A model generated the notes under the pieces. It was not told the DNA's origin and made no database searches. It was given only the letters and a program-made list of their open reading frames with translations. The position numbers and the translations under genes were made by a program. Shown here in pieces: positions 1 through 8,365 of a DNA stretch of 64,000 nt (positions within the stretch are counted from its first letter, which is position 1; each line of letters begins with the position of its first letter). Source of the DNA: Marinobacter sp. (GTDB lineage Bacteria > Pseudomonadota > Gammaproteobacteria > Pseudomonadales > Oleiphilaceae); assembly GCA_022565395.1 (NCBI GenBank), contig JAIUMV010000001.1, positions 265,586 through 329,585 of the forward strand. The letters run 5' to 3'.

Positions 1-1
1 A

Positions 2-589
2 GCCATCATTGCCTGCCTGTTCGAGAACAATGAAAGCCTTGCGCGGGAAAAGGTAACCAGTCTGACCGCGGTCATTTACCCCTATATTCGTTCAGAGCTG
101 TTCCTGCAGTATGAGGAGGATGAGCTGGGGGGCGTCATCGATCACTGGATCGACATACTGATTGAGCGTGGCCTGCTGCGGGCTACCGATGGCCGCATCT
201 GCCGCCCGGAAGACGGTACCGAGGTGGCGTTGCAACTGCGCACCCTTTCCCACTGTGTGATACAGATGCTGGAGCGTTACTACATCGTGATCGCCACCCT
301 GCGCAAGAATGGCAGTGGCAGCGTTACCGCCCAGGAGCTGGAAGAACAGAGCACGTTAATGGCCGAACGCATGTCCATTCTGTTTGGCCTGAATGCGCCG
401 GAATTCTTTGACAAATCCCTGTTCCGCAACTTCATTTCCAACCTGCGCGCCAATCAGATTCTGATACCGGATGACGCCGATCGCCTCTGCTACACCGAGA
501 GCCTGGAAGAGGTTGCGGAAGACGCCCGGCTGGTGCTGAGCCCGGCCCTGCGCCAGGCTATCCGCCAGGTAACCATGCTGGAGTCATGA
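2..589 (+). CDS. plsB: Glycerol-3-phosphate acyltransferase, C-terminal part (5' truncated by window)
   Basis: The reading frame is open from the first bases of the window and ends in TGA at 589, giving the last 195 residues. PlsB is the inner-membrane enzyme that transfers an acyl chain to position 1 of glycerol 3-phosphate, the first step of phospholipid synthesis. The segment YPYIRSELFL and the following helical C-terminal region resemble the end of proteobacterial PlsB. The acyltransferase motifs (HX4D and others) lie upstream of the window, so catalysis cannot be checked. An internal ATG at 224 is not the true start, because homologous-looking sequence continues upstream of it. The gene converges on rsmJ across a hairpin. 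Confidence 0.88.
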   Translation, partial: AIIACLFENNESLAREKVTSLTAVIYPYIRSELFLQYEEDELGGVIDHWIDILIERGLLRATDGRICRPEDGTEVALQLRTLSHCVIQMLERYYIVIATLRKNGSGSVTAQELEEQSTLMAERMSILFGLNAPEFFDKSLFRNFISNLRANQILIPDDADRLCYTESLEEVAEDARLVLSPALRQAIRQVTMLES

Positions 590-608
590 GGCGACGCCGC
601 TGTAAGGC

Positions 609-642
609 CTCTGCCTGAGGGTCTTTTACCCGGCAGGCAGAG
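609..642. terminator. Hairpin between convergent plsB and rsmJ
   Basis: Inverted repeat with 9-bp perfect arms (CTCTGCCTG at 609-617, CAGGCAGAG at 634-642). An inner GGGT/ACCC pairing closes a short loop that contains the rsmJ stop codon. No U-tract follows on either strand, so it may be a bidirectional transcription block or an RNA 3'-end stabiliser, not a classical intrinsic terminator. Confidence 0.55.
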
Positions 643-1441
643 CGTGCAGCGCATAGACATCATAGCGGCTGCTCTTGCCCTCTATGGCCATGGTGGGCGC
701 CATGCCCTCCACGACCGGGGCCTTGCGTGGCCGCTTCACCACCACCCGGAAGCGGGCGCAGCGCAGGGCCGCGGCCAGCAATGCAGGCGCGTCAAGGTCT
801 TCGCCTACCAGATCCCGAAATACCCGCATTTCCTTTTTCACCAGCGCCGATTTGTCCCGATGAGGGAACATGGGGTCGAGGTGAATAACATCCGCTACCG
901 GCCCCTCAGCGGCATTCAGATAGGCAATAGCGTCGGCAGGTGGCAGCAGGGTCATACGGTTCAACAAGGGTGCCAGCTCGGTCACCAGGGCGGCGCGCTG
1001 CAAACCATCCTGTAACAGCGCATGGATGACCGGGGCACGTTCCACCAACGTGACAACACAGCCCAGACCCGCCAACACAAACGCATCCTGCCCCAGACCT
1101 GCGGTGGCATCCAGCAGAGTCAACTGGCGCCGGGTTTTCTGCAGCCCAACCGCCTTGGCCACCAACTGCCCAGTACCCCCACCGTGCTCACGCCGGTAAC
1201 CTGCCTTGCCGTGAACAAACTCCGCCCGTACCGGTCCCGGCGCGCCTTTTCCTGTCATCTGCAAAGCCAGACCATCAAGACTCAGATACAACAACACATC
1301 AGCCAGGCTGGCGGCTTGCCGGACGTCCGTTAGCTGACCCACCAGGGGCAACTCGAGACTTGCTGCCAACTGGCTGGCACGGGCTTGTAACAGGCTGTCG
1401 CTATAGGCGACCGCCAGGGCTAGAGGTTTTGAATCAGGCAT
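626..1441 (-). CDS. rsmJ: 16S rRNA (guanine1516-N2)-methyltransferase RsmJ
   Basis: RsmJ methylates G1516 of 16S rRNA in the 30S subunit using S-adenosylmethionine. The 271-residue product has the SAM-binding glycine-rich motif [11 protein letters not shown] at 111-121 and the family motif HLDPMFPHR around 186-194 (DPMFP, the catalytic-type NPPY equivalent). I chose the ATG at 1441, which begins [12 protein letters not shown] longer frame opens at a TTG at 1501, but that overlaps the neighbouring gene and adds 20 low-complexity residues. Neither start has a strong ribosome binding site. The length is close to the usual ~250 residues. The gene lies downstream of the small gene at 1498-1818 on the same strand. 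Confidence 0.9.
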   Translation of the reverse strand: MPDSKPLALAVAYSDSLLQARASQLAASLELPLVGQLTDVRQAASLADVLLYLSLDGLALQMTGKGAPGPVRAEFVHGKAGYRREHGGGTGQLVAKAVGLQKTRRQLTLLDATAGLGQDAFVLAGLGCVVTLVERAPVIHALLQDGLQRAALVTELAPLLNRMTLLPPADAIAYLNAAEGPVADVIHLDPMFPHRDKSALVKKEMRVFRDLVGEDLDAPALLAAALRCARFRVVVKRPRKAPVVEGMAPTMAIEGKSSRYDVYALHALPAG

Positions 1442-1497
1442 AGTGGTGTGATGCGTCAGAGTAGACGCTGGGTGCGCCTGGATAAAAGGGGCAGGCA

Positions 1498-1818
1498 TCA
1501 AACGCGAATGGAGATACCGGCGAGTTCAGCGTCGTCGTCATTACGCTGGCCTGCCACGGCAGTGAAGGCTTGCAGGGCGCGGCTATTCTGCAGCGGGAGT
1601 TCGTCGGCGCGAAACTGCTCCAGCCGTGCATCCTCAGCCGCCCGCCGCGCCTCAACCCGACGTTCAAACGCTGCCGGGTCCTGGATGGTATCGCGACGTC
1701 CGCCAACATCCTCTCGCTGCTGCGGCTGCTCTTGCTGTGCAGCAGCACCCCGTTGCGGCGAGCGGGTCTGCTCGTTGCGGAGCTGGAGTTCATTGTTGGT
1801 AGGTAGTCCGCCAATCAT
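1498..1818 (-). CDS. Small conserved hypothetical protein
   Basis: A 106-residue protein with an ATG start at 1818 and a weak AGAG-type ribosome binding site. The N-terminal two thirds are charged and Gln/Arg rich and probably helical or coiled (Arg/Glu-rich stretch from about residue 45 to 75). The end has a compact hydrophobic tail (RALQAFTAV ... ELAGISIRV) that I associate with a small uncharacterised family found near rsmJ/tsaB in gammaproteobacteria. There is no signal peptide or membrane segment. It sits between tsaB and rsmJ on the same strand, about 90 bp after tsaB. No function can be assigned. Of the overlapping frames here, this one has the most protein-like composition and the right context. 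Confidence 0.62.
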   Translation of the reverse strand: MIGGLPTNNELQLRNEQTRSPQRGAAAQQEQPQQREDVGGRRDTIQDPAAFERRVEARRAAEDARLEQFRADELPLQNSRALQAFTAVAGQRNDDDAELAGISIRV

Positions 1819-1908
1819 GGGCTGATCTCTGGGTTAACGACTTTCAGCTGACAGTATGGCCCCTGTCATGCCAGTTGAAAAGTGGTACGCGATCATTTAG
1901 TGATCAGC

Positions 1909-2601
1909 TCAACGCCCAGGCAGTTTTTTCCAGGCCACTTCATCCCTCAGGTACACAGGCTGTGCCTCTGCCGCGGGGACCGTCTCACCAGCCTGATAGG
2001 CTACTGCCGCCAGCAATGCCACCTCAGCCGCTCTTGGCTGCAGGTTCTGCCCGGCAACCGTCACACGCTCGCGCACGTTAGCCGGCATCGACGCCAGGAA
2101 CTGCCATCCACTACCGGCACCAAACCAGTCACCATCTTCAGGCAGGCTGACGTGACCCGGCGGGCACACCCGCTCCGCGGCCAGCGCCTGTGGCATGCCT
2201 CCCACAAGCCGGTAGCACCCCAGGTACACCTCATCCATCCGGGCATCAAAAGCGACCGCCACCCGGGCACCATCAGCACAGTAGCCACCACGCACCGCCT
2301 GCAATGCAACGGCCGCCAATGACGACACAGGCACCACCGGACAGCCAAGCCCATACGCCAGGCCCTGCACCACGCCGGTTGCGATACGCAGGCCCGTAAA
2401 GGAACCAGGGCCACGGGCAAAGGCCAGGGCATCCAGATCAGTTGCCGCCAGCCCCTGCTCTGCCAGTAGCGATCTGATCATCGGCAGCAGCAGGCGGGTG
2501 TGGCCCCGCGGGGCAAGCTCAAAGCGATCGGTCAGCTGACCGTCCATCAGCAATGCCGCGGAACAGCCTTCAGATGACGTATCAAGGGCAAGTAGTTTCA
2601 T
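1909..2601 (-). CDS. tsaB: tRNA t6A37 biosynthesis protein TsaB
   Basis: TsaB (formerly YeaZ) is the non-catalytic ASKHA-fold partner of TsaD in the complex that installs threonylcarbamoyl-adenosine at position 37 of ANN-decoding tRNAs. The 230-residue product starts with LALDTSSEGCSAAL (3-16) and carries ARGPGSFTGLRIA (about 62-74), both diagnostic of TsaB. The length matches the family. The ATG at 2601 is the only sensible start. It follows adk on the minus strand, separated by 48 bp holding a hairpin, so the two may be cotranscribed. Confidence 0.95.
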   Translation of the reverse strand: MKLLALDTSSEGCSAALLMDGQLTDRFELAPRGHTRLLLPMIRSLLAEQGLAATDLDALAFARGPGSFTGLRIATGVVQGLAYGLGCPVVPVSSLAAVALQAVRGGYCADGARVAVAFDARMDEVYLGCYRLVGGMPQALAAERVCPPGHVSLPEDGDWFGAGSGWQFLASMPANVRERVTVAGQNLQPRAAEVALLAAVAYQAGETVPAAEAQPVYLRDEVAWKKLPGR

Positions 2602-2613
2602 GATTGGCAGGCA

Positions 2614-2638
2614 CCGGGACGAGCGTTGCTCCTCCCGG
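2614..2638 (-). repeat. Intercistronic hairpin between adk and tsaB
   Basis: The sequence is nearly a perfect inverted repeat: CCGGGA-c-GAGC, loop gtt, GCTC-c-TCCCGG, so 10 paired bases with one opposed C/C. There is no T-run after it on the minus strand. It could stabilise processed adk mRNA or tune tsaB expression. That role is inference. Confidence 0.45.
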
Positions 2639-2649
2639 CACCGTCAGTC

Positions 2650-3303
2650 TCAGGAGAGTTGGTTCAGAATGCGTTCGCGGATATCATCCAGCGAACCGAT
2701 GCCTTCAACCCGCACGTAACGGGGTGCTTCGCTGGCAGCCTGCTGAGCCCAGTCCTGGTAGAAGTTGATCAGCGGCGCCGTCTGGGAGTGATAGATATCC
2801 AGACGCTTGCGAATGGTCTCTTCCTGATCATCGGTACGCTGGATCAGCGGCTCGCCGGTAACATCGTCCTTGCCTTCAACCTTGGGTGGGTCGTATTTGA
2901 CATGGTAAGTGCGACCACTGCCTTCGTGCACACGGCGACCGGACAGGCGGTGGATGATTTCCTCATCAGCCACTGCGATCTCAACAACGTAATCAATGGC
3001 GATACCCTGAGCCTTGAGTGCTTCAGCCTGGGGGATGGTGCGGGGGAAACCGTCGAGCAGGAAGCCGTTAACACAGTCAGGCTGCTGGATGCGCTCTTCA
3101 ATCAGTTGAATGATGATGTCATCTGACACCAAGCCGCCCGTCGTCATGACTTCCTTGACCTGAAGACCCAGCGGGCTTTCTGCCTTTACGGCGGCACGCA
3201 GCATGTCACCCGTGGAAATCTGCGGGATCGAAAACTTCTCGGTGATGAACTGGGCCTGGGTTCCCTTGCCCGCACCGGGTGCACCTAACAAAATAACTCG
3301 CAT
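2650..3303 (-). CDS. adk: Adenylate kinase
   Basis: Adk interconverts ATP+AMP and 2 ADP in the cytoplasm. The 217-residue protein has the P-loop GAPGAGKGT at 7-15, the AMP-binding region STGDMLR near 30-36 and the DGFPRT motif near 84-89. The LID (about 122-160) has no cysteines, so this is the long, zinc-free form typical of gammaproteobacteria. The start at 3303 is the ATG immediately before [14 protein letters not shown] minus-strand TATAAT lies about 125 bp upstream, inside the gap after the YbaK-HDOD gene, so adk-tsaB probably has its own promoter. Confidence 0.98.
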   Translation of the reverse strand: MRVILLGAPGAGKGTQAQFITEKFSIPQISTGDMLRAAVKAESPLGLQVKEVMTTGGLVSDDIIIQLIEERIQQPDCVNGFLLDGFPRTIPQAEALKAQGIAIDYVVEIAVADEEIIHRLSGRRVHEGSGRTYHVKYDPPKVEGKDDVTGEPLIQRTDDQEETIRKRLDIYHSQTAPLINFYQDWAQQAASEAPRYVRVEGIGSLDDIRERILNQLS

Positions 3304-3425
3304 ACTGGATAACTCCTGATTAACACTGAAAATCTGTCGGAAAGCGTGGTACCTGAGGACGACTCGCTTTCAGGAAGACCGTATTGCCGGGGTATGTAGG
3401 GGCACGGAATCCACAAAGATCCGGC

Positions 3426-3454
3426 ATTATACGTACTCAGCCACGCCAGCAAAA
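3426..3454 (-). promoter_or_regulatory. Candidate sigma70 promoter for adk-tsaB
   Basis: On the minus strand a perfect TATAAT (plus-strand 3426-3431) lies 17 bases from TTTTGC, or 15 bases from TTGCTG. The -10 is consensus and the -35 is weak. It would give an adk leader of about 115 bases. Confidence 0.5.
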
Positions 3455-3484
3455 GGGTACTTCAGTCTTAGGGTGCTACCCGGC

Positions 3485-4858
3485 TCAGGCTGCCATGGCC
3501 TGGGCCAGTTGATCCAGGTCCACTGCGGCGCGCTCCAGCGCCTGCTGAATCAGCTCCAGCTTGTTGTCATCCAGTGCCAGTTCCGCCAGCCAGGGCGCAG
3601 GTGACTCGTCATCAAACTCGTCGCCAATGCCCCGTTGCTTAAGCAAGGCGTTAGCCAGCCTGACAATGCTCACGTAATCAGCGTTCTCGCTCTGCTGACC
3701 TGCAGCCTGATGCAGGCCCGCCGCGCGCACCACCGGCTCTGGCAACTGCCACAGACGATGCAAAATGCCACCAATGACACCGTGCCCCACGGCCAGCAGA
3801 TCGTCCTGACCGCTGCCAAAGACCTGCCGTTCAAGGGTCGCCAGACTCACCTCCGGGGAGGCTTCCCGCAACCGGTTCAGCTCGGCAAACTCTTCCGGGA
3901 ACAGATGGCCCACCAGCAGCAGGCCAAAGTTGTGCAGCAAGCCGCAGAGATAAGCCAGCCCCGAGTCATGCCCAGTCTGGCGGGCAATTTCCTGGCTGGT
4001 AAAGGCGCAGTAAAGGGAATGACGCCAGAAGGTATCCATACCCAGCATGCCTTTGCGGGGCACGGTAAAGGCCTTGACAGCAGCAATACCCATGGCCACG
4101 TGGGCAACCCGGTCAAAACCAAGTACCCGGGTCACCGCTTCCTGAACCGTATTGACCTGCCCCTGATACTGGAACAGGGCTGAGCGCGCATAGCGCATGA
4201 TCTGGGCCGCCAGGCTGGGGTCCAGCTCAATCAGTGCCCCCAGGTCATGGGCGCTGGCTTCCGGGTCTGAGGTCAGTTTCAGCACCTTCAGCGCCAGGGC
4301 AGGCATGGGCGGCAACTTGTACAGTTTTTCCAGGCGGGCCGCGACCTCATCAAGGCTCAACCCAGGCGTGCCCGCCGCAGAGAAAGGTGACGCCTGGGTG
4401 GCCACTATCTTGCCCTTGCGGCAACCCGCCTGGGCCAGCCGGAACTGGCGCCCATCCAGACGCAACAGAAAGCCGGCTGCACCAGAGCAGATCACCACCG
4501 AGGGCAACTGCTCTACCGCTTCATCCATGATCACCGAAATATCATAGGCATTGCCCACAGGGGGGTAGCAACCCGGATCGCAGTCATCAAACAGCCTATC
4601 GGCCTGCGCCATAACCAACGGCTGCAAGCGCCGCCCGGTGAGCTGCTGAACCCGTGCCAGGTCCGGCGTGCTGCTCAACAGATGAAGCAGCATCACCGTT
4701 CCTTTGGTGTCAATCAGTAGCGTGCACTGAACCGTCTCGGCCAGTGGTAGCTCTGCCAGAGCAACGGCCTGCTCAAGCGTCGGCGCCCGGGGATGAGAAA
4801 CGGGCTCGTAGCTGATGCCCTTTTGCCTAAGGTACTGCTCCAGTCTGGCTGCGGCCAC
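3485..4858 (-). CDS. YbaK/aminoacyl-tRNA deacylase domain fused to HDOD domain
   Basis: The 457-residue cytoplasmic protein has two parts. Residues 1-152 resemble the YbaK/ProRS editing-domain fold (HPRAPTLEQAVALAELP near 22-38; GCYPPVGNAYDISVIMD near 96-112), a family that deacylates mischarged tRNAs. Residues from about 177 on form an HDOD domain (LPPMPALALKVLKLTSDP; LIELDPSLAAQIMRYA; LLHNFGLLLVGHLFPEEF), a catalytically degenerate HD-fold module usually used in signalling. The start is GTG at 4858 with a good AGGAGAG site upstream. It lies 17 bp after ppc on the same strand, so it probably shares a transcript with ppc. The fusion architecture exists elsewhere, but its substrate and signal are unknown. 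No experimental role is inferred. Confidence 0.85.
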   Translation of the reverse strand: MAAARLEQYLRQKGISYEPVSHPRAPTLEQAVALAELPLAETVQCTLLIDTKGTVMLLHLLSSTPDLARVQQLTGRRLQPLVMAQADRLFDDCDPGCYPPVGNAYDISVIMDEAVEQLPSVVICSGAAGFLLRLDGRQFRLAQAGCRKGKIVATQASPFSAAGTPGLSLDEVAARLEKLYKLPPMPALALKVLKLTSDPEASAHDLGALIELDPSLAAQIMRYARSALFQYQGQVNTVQEAVTRVLGFDRVAHVAMGIAAVKAFTVPRKGMLGMDTFWRHSLYCAFTSQEIARQTGHDSGLAYLCGLLHNFGLLLVGHLFPEEFAELNRLREASPEVSLATLERQVFGSGQDDLLAVGHGVIGGILHRLWQLPEPVVRAAGLHQAAGQQSENADYVSIVRLANALLKQRGIGDEFDDESPAPWLAELALDDNKLELIQQALERAAVDLDQLAQAMAA

Positions 4859-4875
4859 ACACTCTCTCCTGCTGT

Positions 4876-7518
4876 CTAACCGGTATTGCGCATACCGGCG
4901 GCTATACCTGCCATTGTAACCTTCAGCGCCCGCTCCACAAGCTCCTGCACTTGGCCGGTACCCTCCGCCTCACGATCCCGCCGCAGCAGTTCCGCCTGCA
5001 GGTAGTGCAAGGGGTCAGTGTAGGGGTTGCGCACCCGCATGGAATGGGCGAACACGGGTTCATCCCGCAACAACCGGTCCTGCTGTTTGAGTTCATTCAG
5101 GTGGCGGATACATCCCGCCAGCCGTGCCCGCAAAGCCTCGCCCAAAGGTTGGTACTGTGGCTCCACCAGGGTGCTGTCATAGTAACTGGCGATGCGCAGA
5201 TCGGCCTTGGCCAGTACCATTTCCAACATATCGACATAGGTCCGAAAGAAAGGCCACTGAGCCATCATCTCCCGCATCAAAGGGAACTGACCCTGCTCGG
5301 CGGCCTCTTCGAGTGCCACGTCACTGCCCAACCAGCTGGGTAGCATGAGGCGCATCTGTGTCCAGGCAAAAATCCACGGAATCGCCCGCAGACTCTCAAC
5401 GCCGCCGGAGGCCTTACGTTTGGCTGGCCGGCTCCCCAAGGCGAGCTTACCCAATGCCTGTTCCGGTGTCGCCTGGCGGAAATAGGTGACAAAATCCGGG
5501 TGTTCTCTGACCACGTCCCGGTAGGCCGCCAGCGCCCGGCGGCTGAGGCTATTCATCATCTCGCGCCACTGCGGCCTGGGGGCCGGCGGGGGCGACAGGG
5601 TCGCCTCCACCACAGCACTGGTGTAGAGGGTCAGGCTTTGCTCCGCCAGGCGGGGCAAGCCAAATTTGAAGCGGATCATCTCGCCCTGCTCGGTGATACG
5701 GAAAGTCCCGTTGACCGAGCCTGGGGGCTGAGACAGGATTGCCCGGTTAGCAGGCCCGCCGCCACGACCCACGGTACCACCACGACCATGGAACAGGGTC
5801 AGATGAATACCGCTCTGGCTGGCCACCTCGGTCAGGGCCTCCTGAGCCTGATACTGGGCCCAGGCGGCCATCATCTGCCCTGCATCCTTGGCGGAATCCG
5901 AGTAGCCGATCATCACCTCCTGATGGCAGGCGCAGTAGTTTCGGTACCAGTCAATGTCATAAAGCGCACGCATGGCATCCGGTGCACCCTCAAGGTCCGC
6001 CAGGGTTTCAAACAACGGCACCACCCGCATGGGGTGTCGCATGCCGGATTCCCGCAACAGCAGGATCACGTTCAGGACATCCGATGGCGTGCTGGCCATG
6101 GAGATGACGTAGGACCCGAGCCCTTCTGGCGTCTGCCCGGCCACCACGCGACAGGTGGCCAGCACCTCACGAACATTGTCTGAAGGCTCAAAATCACGGG
6201 GAATCAGCGGGCGCCGGTTGGATAGCTCGGTGATCAGGAAACGCTGACGCTCGTCCTCAGACCAGCTCAGGTAATCGCCCAGGCCGAGGGCTGCCACAAT
6301 CTCACCCACCGCTTCAGCGTGACGGGCGGCCTCCTGGCGGATATCCAGTTTCAGCAGCGGCAAGCCAAAGCTGTAGGCCCGCCGCAGGGTGTCCAGCAGC
6401 AACCCGTTGGCAATACCACTTAGGCCGCAATGTAACAGGGAGTCGTAACACAGCTGCAGGGGGGCGATAAGGTCTTCATTCTCAAAAAGGATATCCGTGG
6501 CATCGGCAGCCTCACCGTTCATGCTGGCCTCGGCCCAATCGCGGGTTTTCTGCAGGTGGTCACGCAACTGACCCAGCACCGCCCGGTAAGGCTCACGGGC
6601 ATCGCCAGCGGCCGCCCGCAGGGCGTCGTCTGCCTGCCACATGGACAGCTCGGCTCGCAACACTTGCACATCCCGCAGGAACAGATCCGCCGCCATCCAG
6701 CGGCTGAGCAGAAACACCCGCTGGCTGACCTGGTGGGTCACATTGGGGTTACCATCGCGGTCCCCGCCCATCCAGGAGGCAATGCGCAGCGGGGTGGCGT
6801 GGAGCGGAAGCCCCTCGCCAGTGGCCTGTATCAGGGCCTGATCAAGGCTGCGCAGAAACCGCGGCAGCGCCTGCCAGAGACTGTTCTCGATAACCGCAAA
6901 CCCCCACTTGGCCTCGTCCACTGCGGTGGGCCGTTCGTGACGGATTTCGTCGGTGTGCCAGGCCTCGGTAATCAGCTGCTGCAGTCGGTTGTGAATCTCA
7001 TCGCGCTCCGCCGGGAGCAGATCCTCATGATCAAGCTGCCCGAGGCAATGGGAAATTTCATCGTACTTGAGAATCAGCGTGCGACGGGTCACTTCCGTCG
7101 GATGGGCCGTAAGGACAAACTCAATACCCAGATTAGCGACGGTATGATGGAGCTTTTCCTTGCTGACACCCTGCTGCAGCAGGCGTTCGAACACATCACT
7201 GAGGGATTCAACGATAAGGTCCGAGGCGTGGCCCTGATTGCGGCGCACCCCATGGTACTGTTCCGCCAGGTTGGCCAGATTGAGAAACTGATTAAACGCG
7301 CGGGTAACCGGCAACAACTGATCATCATCCAGGGTGCGCAGCAGGGTCAGCAAACGCTGCCCGGCATCACTCTCCTTACGGCGATCAGCCTTGGCAGCGG
7401 CGCGGATCTCCTCGATCAGGTTGTAGCAGTCTTCACCGGGCGCATGGCGGATACTTTCTCCCAGTAACTCGCCCAACAACCGGACATTGTCTCGCAAATG
7501 GGGGTGCAGTTCAGTCAC
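4876..7518 (-). CDS. ppc: Phosphoenolpyruvate carboxylase
   Basis: PEPC makes oxaloacetate from phosphoenolpyruvate and bicarbonate, refilling the TCA cycle. The 880-residue length is normal for bacterial PEPC. The catalytic histidine is in FVLTAHPTEVTRR (H139). The glycine-rich FHGRGGTVGRGGGP loop and the SRPAKRK segment are present, and the protein ends in the conserved M(R/Q)NTG tail. The ATG at 7518 precedes MTELHPHLRDNVRLLG, the usual N-terminus. It is read divergently from the small gene at 7603 and followed by the YbaK-HDOD gene after 17 bp. Confidence 0.98.
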   Translation of the reverse strand: MTELHPHLRDNVRLLGELLGESIRHAPGEDCYNLIEEIRAAAKADRRKESDAGQRLLTLLRTLDDDQLLPVTRAFNQFLNLANLAEQYHGVRRNQGHASDLIVESLSDVFERLLQQGVSKEKLHHTVANLGIEFVLTAHPTEVTRRTLILKYDEISHCLGQLDHEDLLPAERDEIHNRLQQLITEAWHTDEIRHERPTAVDEAKWGFAVIENSLWQALPRFLRSLDQALIQATGEGLPLHATPLRIASWMGGDRDGNPNVTHQVSQRVFLLSRWMAADLFLRDVQVLRAELSMWQADDALRAAAGDAREPYRAVLGQLRDHLQKTRDWAEASMNGEAADATDILFENEDLIAPLQLCYDSLLHCGLSGIANGLLLDTLRRAYSFGLPLLKLDIRQEAARHAEAVGEIVAALGLGDYLSWSEDERQRFLITELSNRRPLIPRDFEPSDNVREVLATCRVVAGQTPEGLGSYVISMASTPSDVLNVILLLRESGMRHPMRVVPLFETLADLEGAPDAMRALYDIDWYRNYCACHQEVMIGYSDSAKDAGQMMAAWAQYQAQEALTEVASQSGIHLTLFHGRGGTVGRGGGPANRAILSQPPGSVNGTFRITEQGEMIRFKFGLPRLAEQSLTLYTSAVVEATLSPPPAPRPQWREMMNSLSRRALAAYRDVVREHPDFVTYFRQATPEQALGKLALGSRPAKRKASGGVESLRAIPWIFAWTQMRLMLPSWLGSDVALEEAAEQGQFPLMREMMAQWPFFRTYVDMLEMVLAKADLRIASYYDSTLVEPQYQPLGEALRARLAGCIRHLNELKQQDRLLRDEPVFAHSMRVRNPYTDPLHYLQAELLRRDREAEGTGQVQELVERALKVTMAGIAAGMRNTG

Positions 7519-7602
7519 GGTGGTTTCCTTTTCGTTTGACGTTTGCGCAAACTTGTACTGATACTAATAACCATTAAGCACCGTGGTCGCAAGGAGTATT
7601 GG

Positions 7603-7833
7603 ATGAAAGTCAGAGATTTACCAAAGCACTGGAACAAGCAGAAGGAGGCGGTCGAGCGTCCGCAGGAGTACAACCTGCGTCTGCCGCTTGAGGATGCCGC
7701 CCGTATCGCGGCCCTCGCCGAACTCTACCCGGACCGGTCAGAGTCAGACATTCTTAACGACATGGTGTCAGCGGCACTGGATGACCTGCTGCGGGAGCGG
7801 GCAGTAAAAGATCGGTTGGAAGGAAAGTCCTGA
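7603..7833 (+). CDS. Small ribbon-helix-helix-like protein, paralogue of the 7934-8278 gene
   Basis: A 76-residue protein starting at the ATG at 7603, which has AAGGAG nine bases upstream; the longer frame from 7543 lacks support. Sequence shape: MKVRDLPKHW, then a short strand-like YNLRLP, then two helices (AARIAALAELYPDRSES; ILNDMVSAALDDLL), the pattern of a ribbon-helix-helix DNA-binding fold. It shares MK--DL-K-W-K, LAELYP and the VS-ALD-L end with the convergent gene at 7934-8278, so the two are paralogues. It is divergent from ppc. Targets and partners are unknown. It could be a dimeric DNA-binding regulator, but that rests only on predicted fold. Confidence 0.75.
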   Translation: MKVRDLPKHWNKQKEAVERPQEYNLRLPLEDAARIAALAELYPDRSESDILNDMVSAALDDLLRERAVKDRLEGKS

Positions 7834-7841
7834 CGGACACA

Positions 7842-7876
7842 ACACAACAGGACAGCCGTTGGCTGTCCTGTTGTGT
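7842..7876. terminator. Perfect 16-bp hairpin between the two convergent RHH-like genes
   Basis: Arms at 7842-7857 and 7861-7876 are perfectly complementary over 16 bp with a 3-base gtt loop. It starts 9 bases after the stop of the plus-strand gene and lies 58 bases past the stop of the minus-strand gene. Neither strand has a U-tract after it. It probably ends or protects transcripts from both sides. Confidence 0.65.
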
Positions 7877-7933
7877 CTAACGCGGTGCCTGACGTAATGC
7901 CGGAAGTAGTGCCTGGCGTGGCAAGGCCTGATG

Positions 7934-8278
7934 TCAGGCGGCTGACTCAATCTGTCGGGCTTTGATACGCTGGATATGTTTCTGACTGAGGCTTACAAAC
8001 CGGGGCGTCAGGCCCTCGTCCTCATAGATTTCATACCCGTCCTCGTCATAAGCCACCACCTTCTGTCCCTGCACATAGGGGAAGCTGGTTTCCAGCTCGT
8101 CCAGCGCCGATGACACCAGGTCCCGTAACAGATCCTGAGGCGTTTTCAGCGGGTAGAGTTCCGCCAGCTGTTCCAGCCGATTGTGGTGTGCCTGACTCAG
8201 CGCTACGAAATAAGCGTCGCGGGTAAGGCGCCCTCGGGCGTGCTTATCCCAGTATTTGACAAGATCTTTTATTTTCAT
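7934..8278 (-). CDS. Small ribbon-helix-helix-like conserved protein
   Basis: A 114-residue protein; I take the ATG at 8278 (MKIKDLVKYW), since the five-residue extension to 8293 is not shared with the paralogue at 7603. Residues 1-65 match that paralogue: a basic N-terminus, then helices HHNRLEQLAELYPLKTPQ and LLRDLVSSALDELE, which fit an RHH-type fold. A second part (about 66-114) has an acidic strand-rich segment (VVAYDEDGYEIYEDEG) and a basic helix (SLSQKHIQRIKAR). I believe similar proteins are widespread in Pseudomonas relatives but do not know a demonstrated function. It is downstream of nothing on its strand; mazG lies 87 bp upstream and is transcribed the same way. Confidence 0.78.
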   Translation of the reverse strand: MKIKDLVKYWDKHARGRLTRDAYFVALSQAHHNRLEQLAELYPLKTPQDLLRDLVSSALDELETSFPYVQGQKVVAYDEDGYEIYEDEGLTPRFVSLSQKHIQRIKARQIESAA

Positions 8279-8365
8279 GGTCCCATACCCCACTACGACA
8301 AGGTCAAAATCGCTCCCTATTGGTGCAGTTTAGCCCAAACCACCGTCTTCGCATCCGGGGATTCG

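Noticed and set aside
7603-8278. Toxin-antitoxin module
   Set aside because: Both genes are paralogues of the same RHH-like type, they are convergent instead of co-directional, and neither resembles a known toxin.
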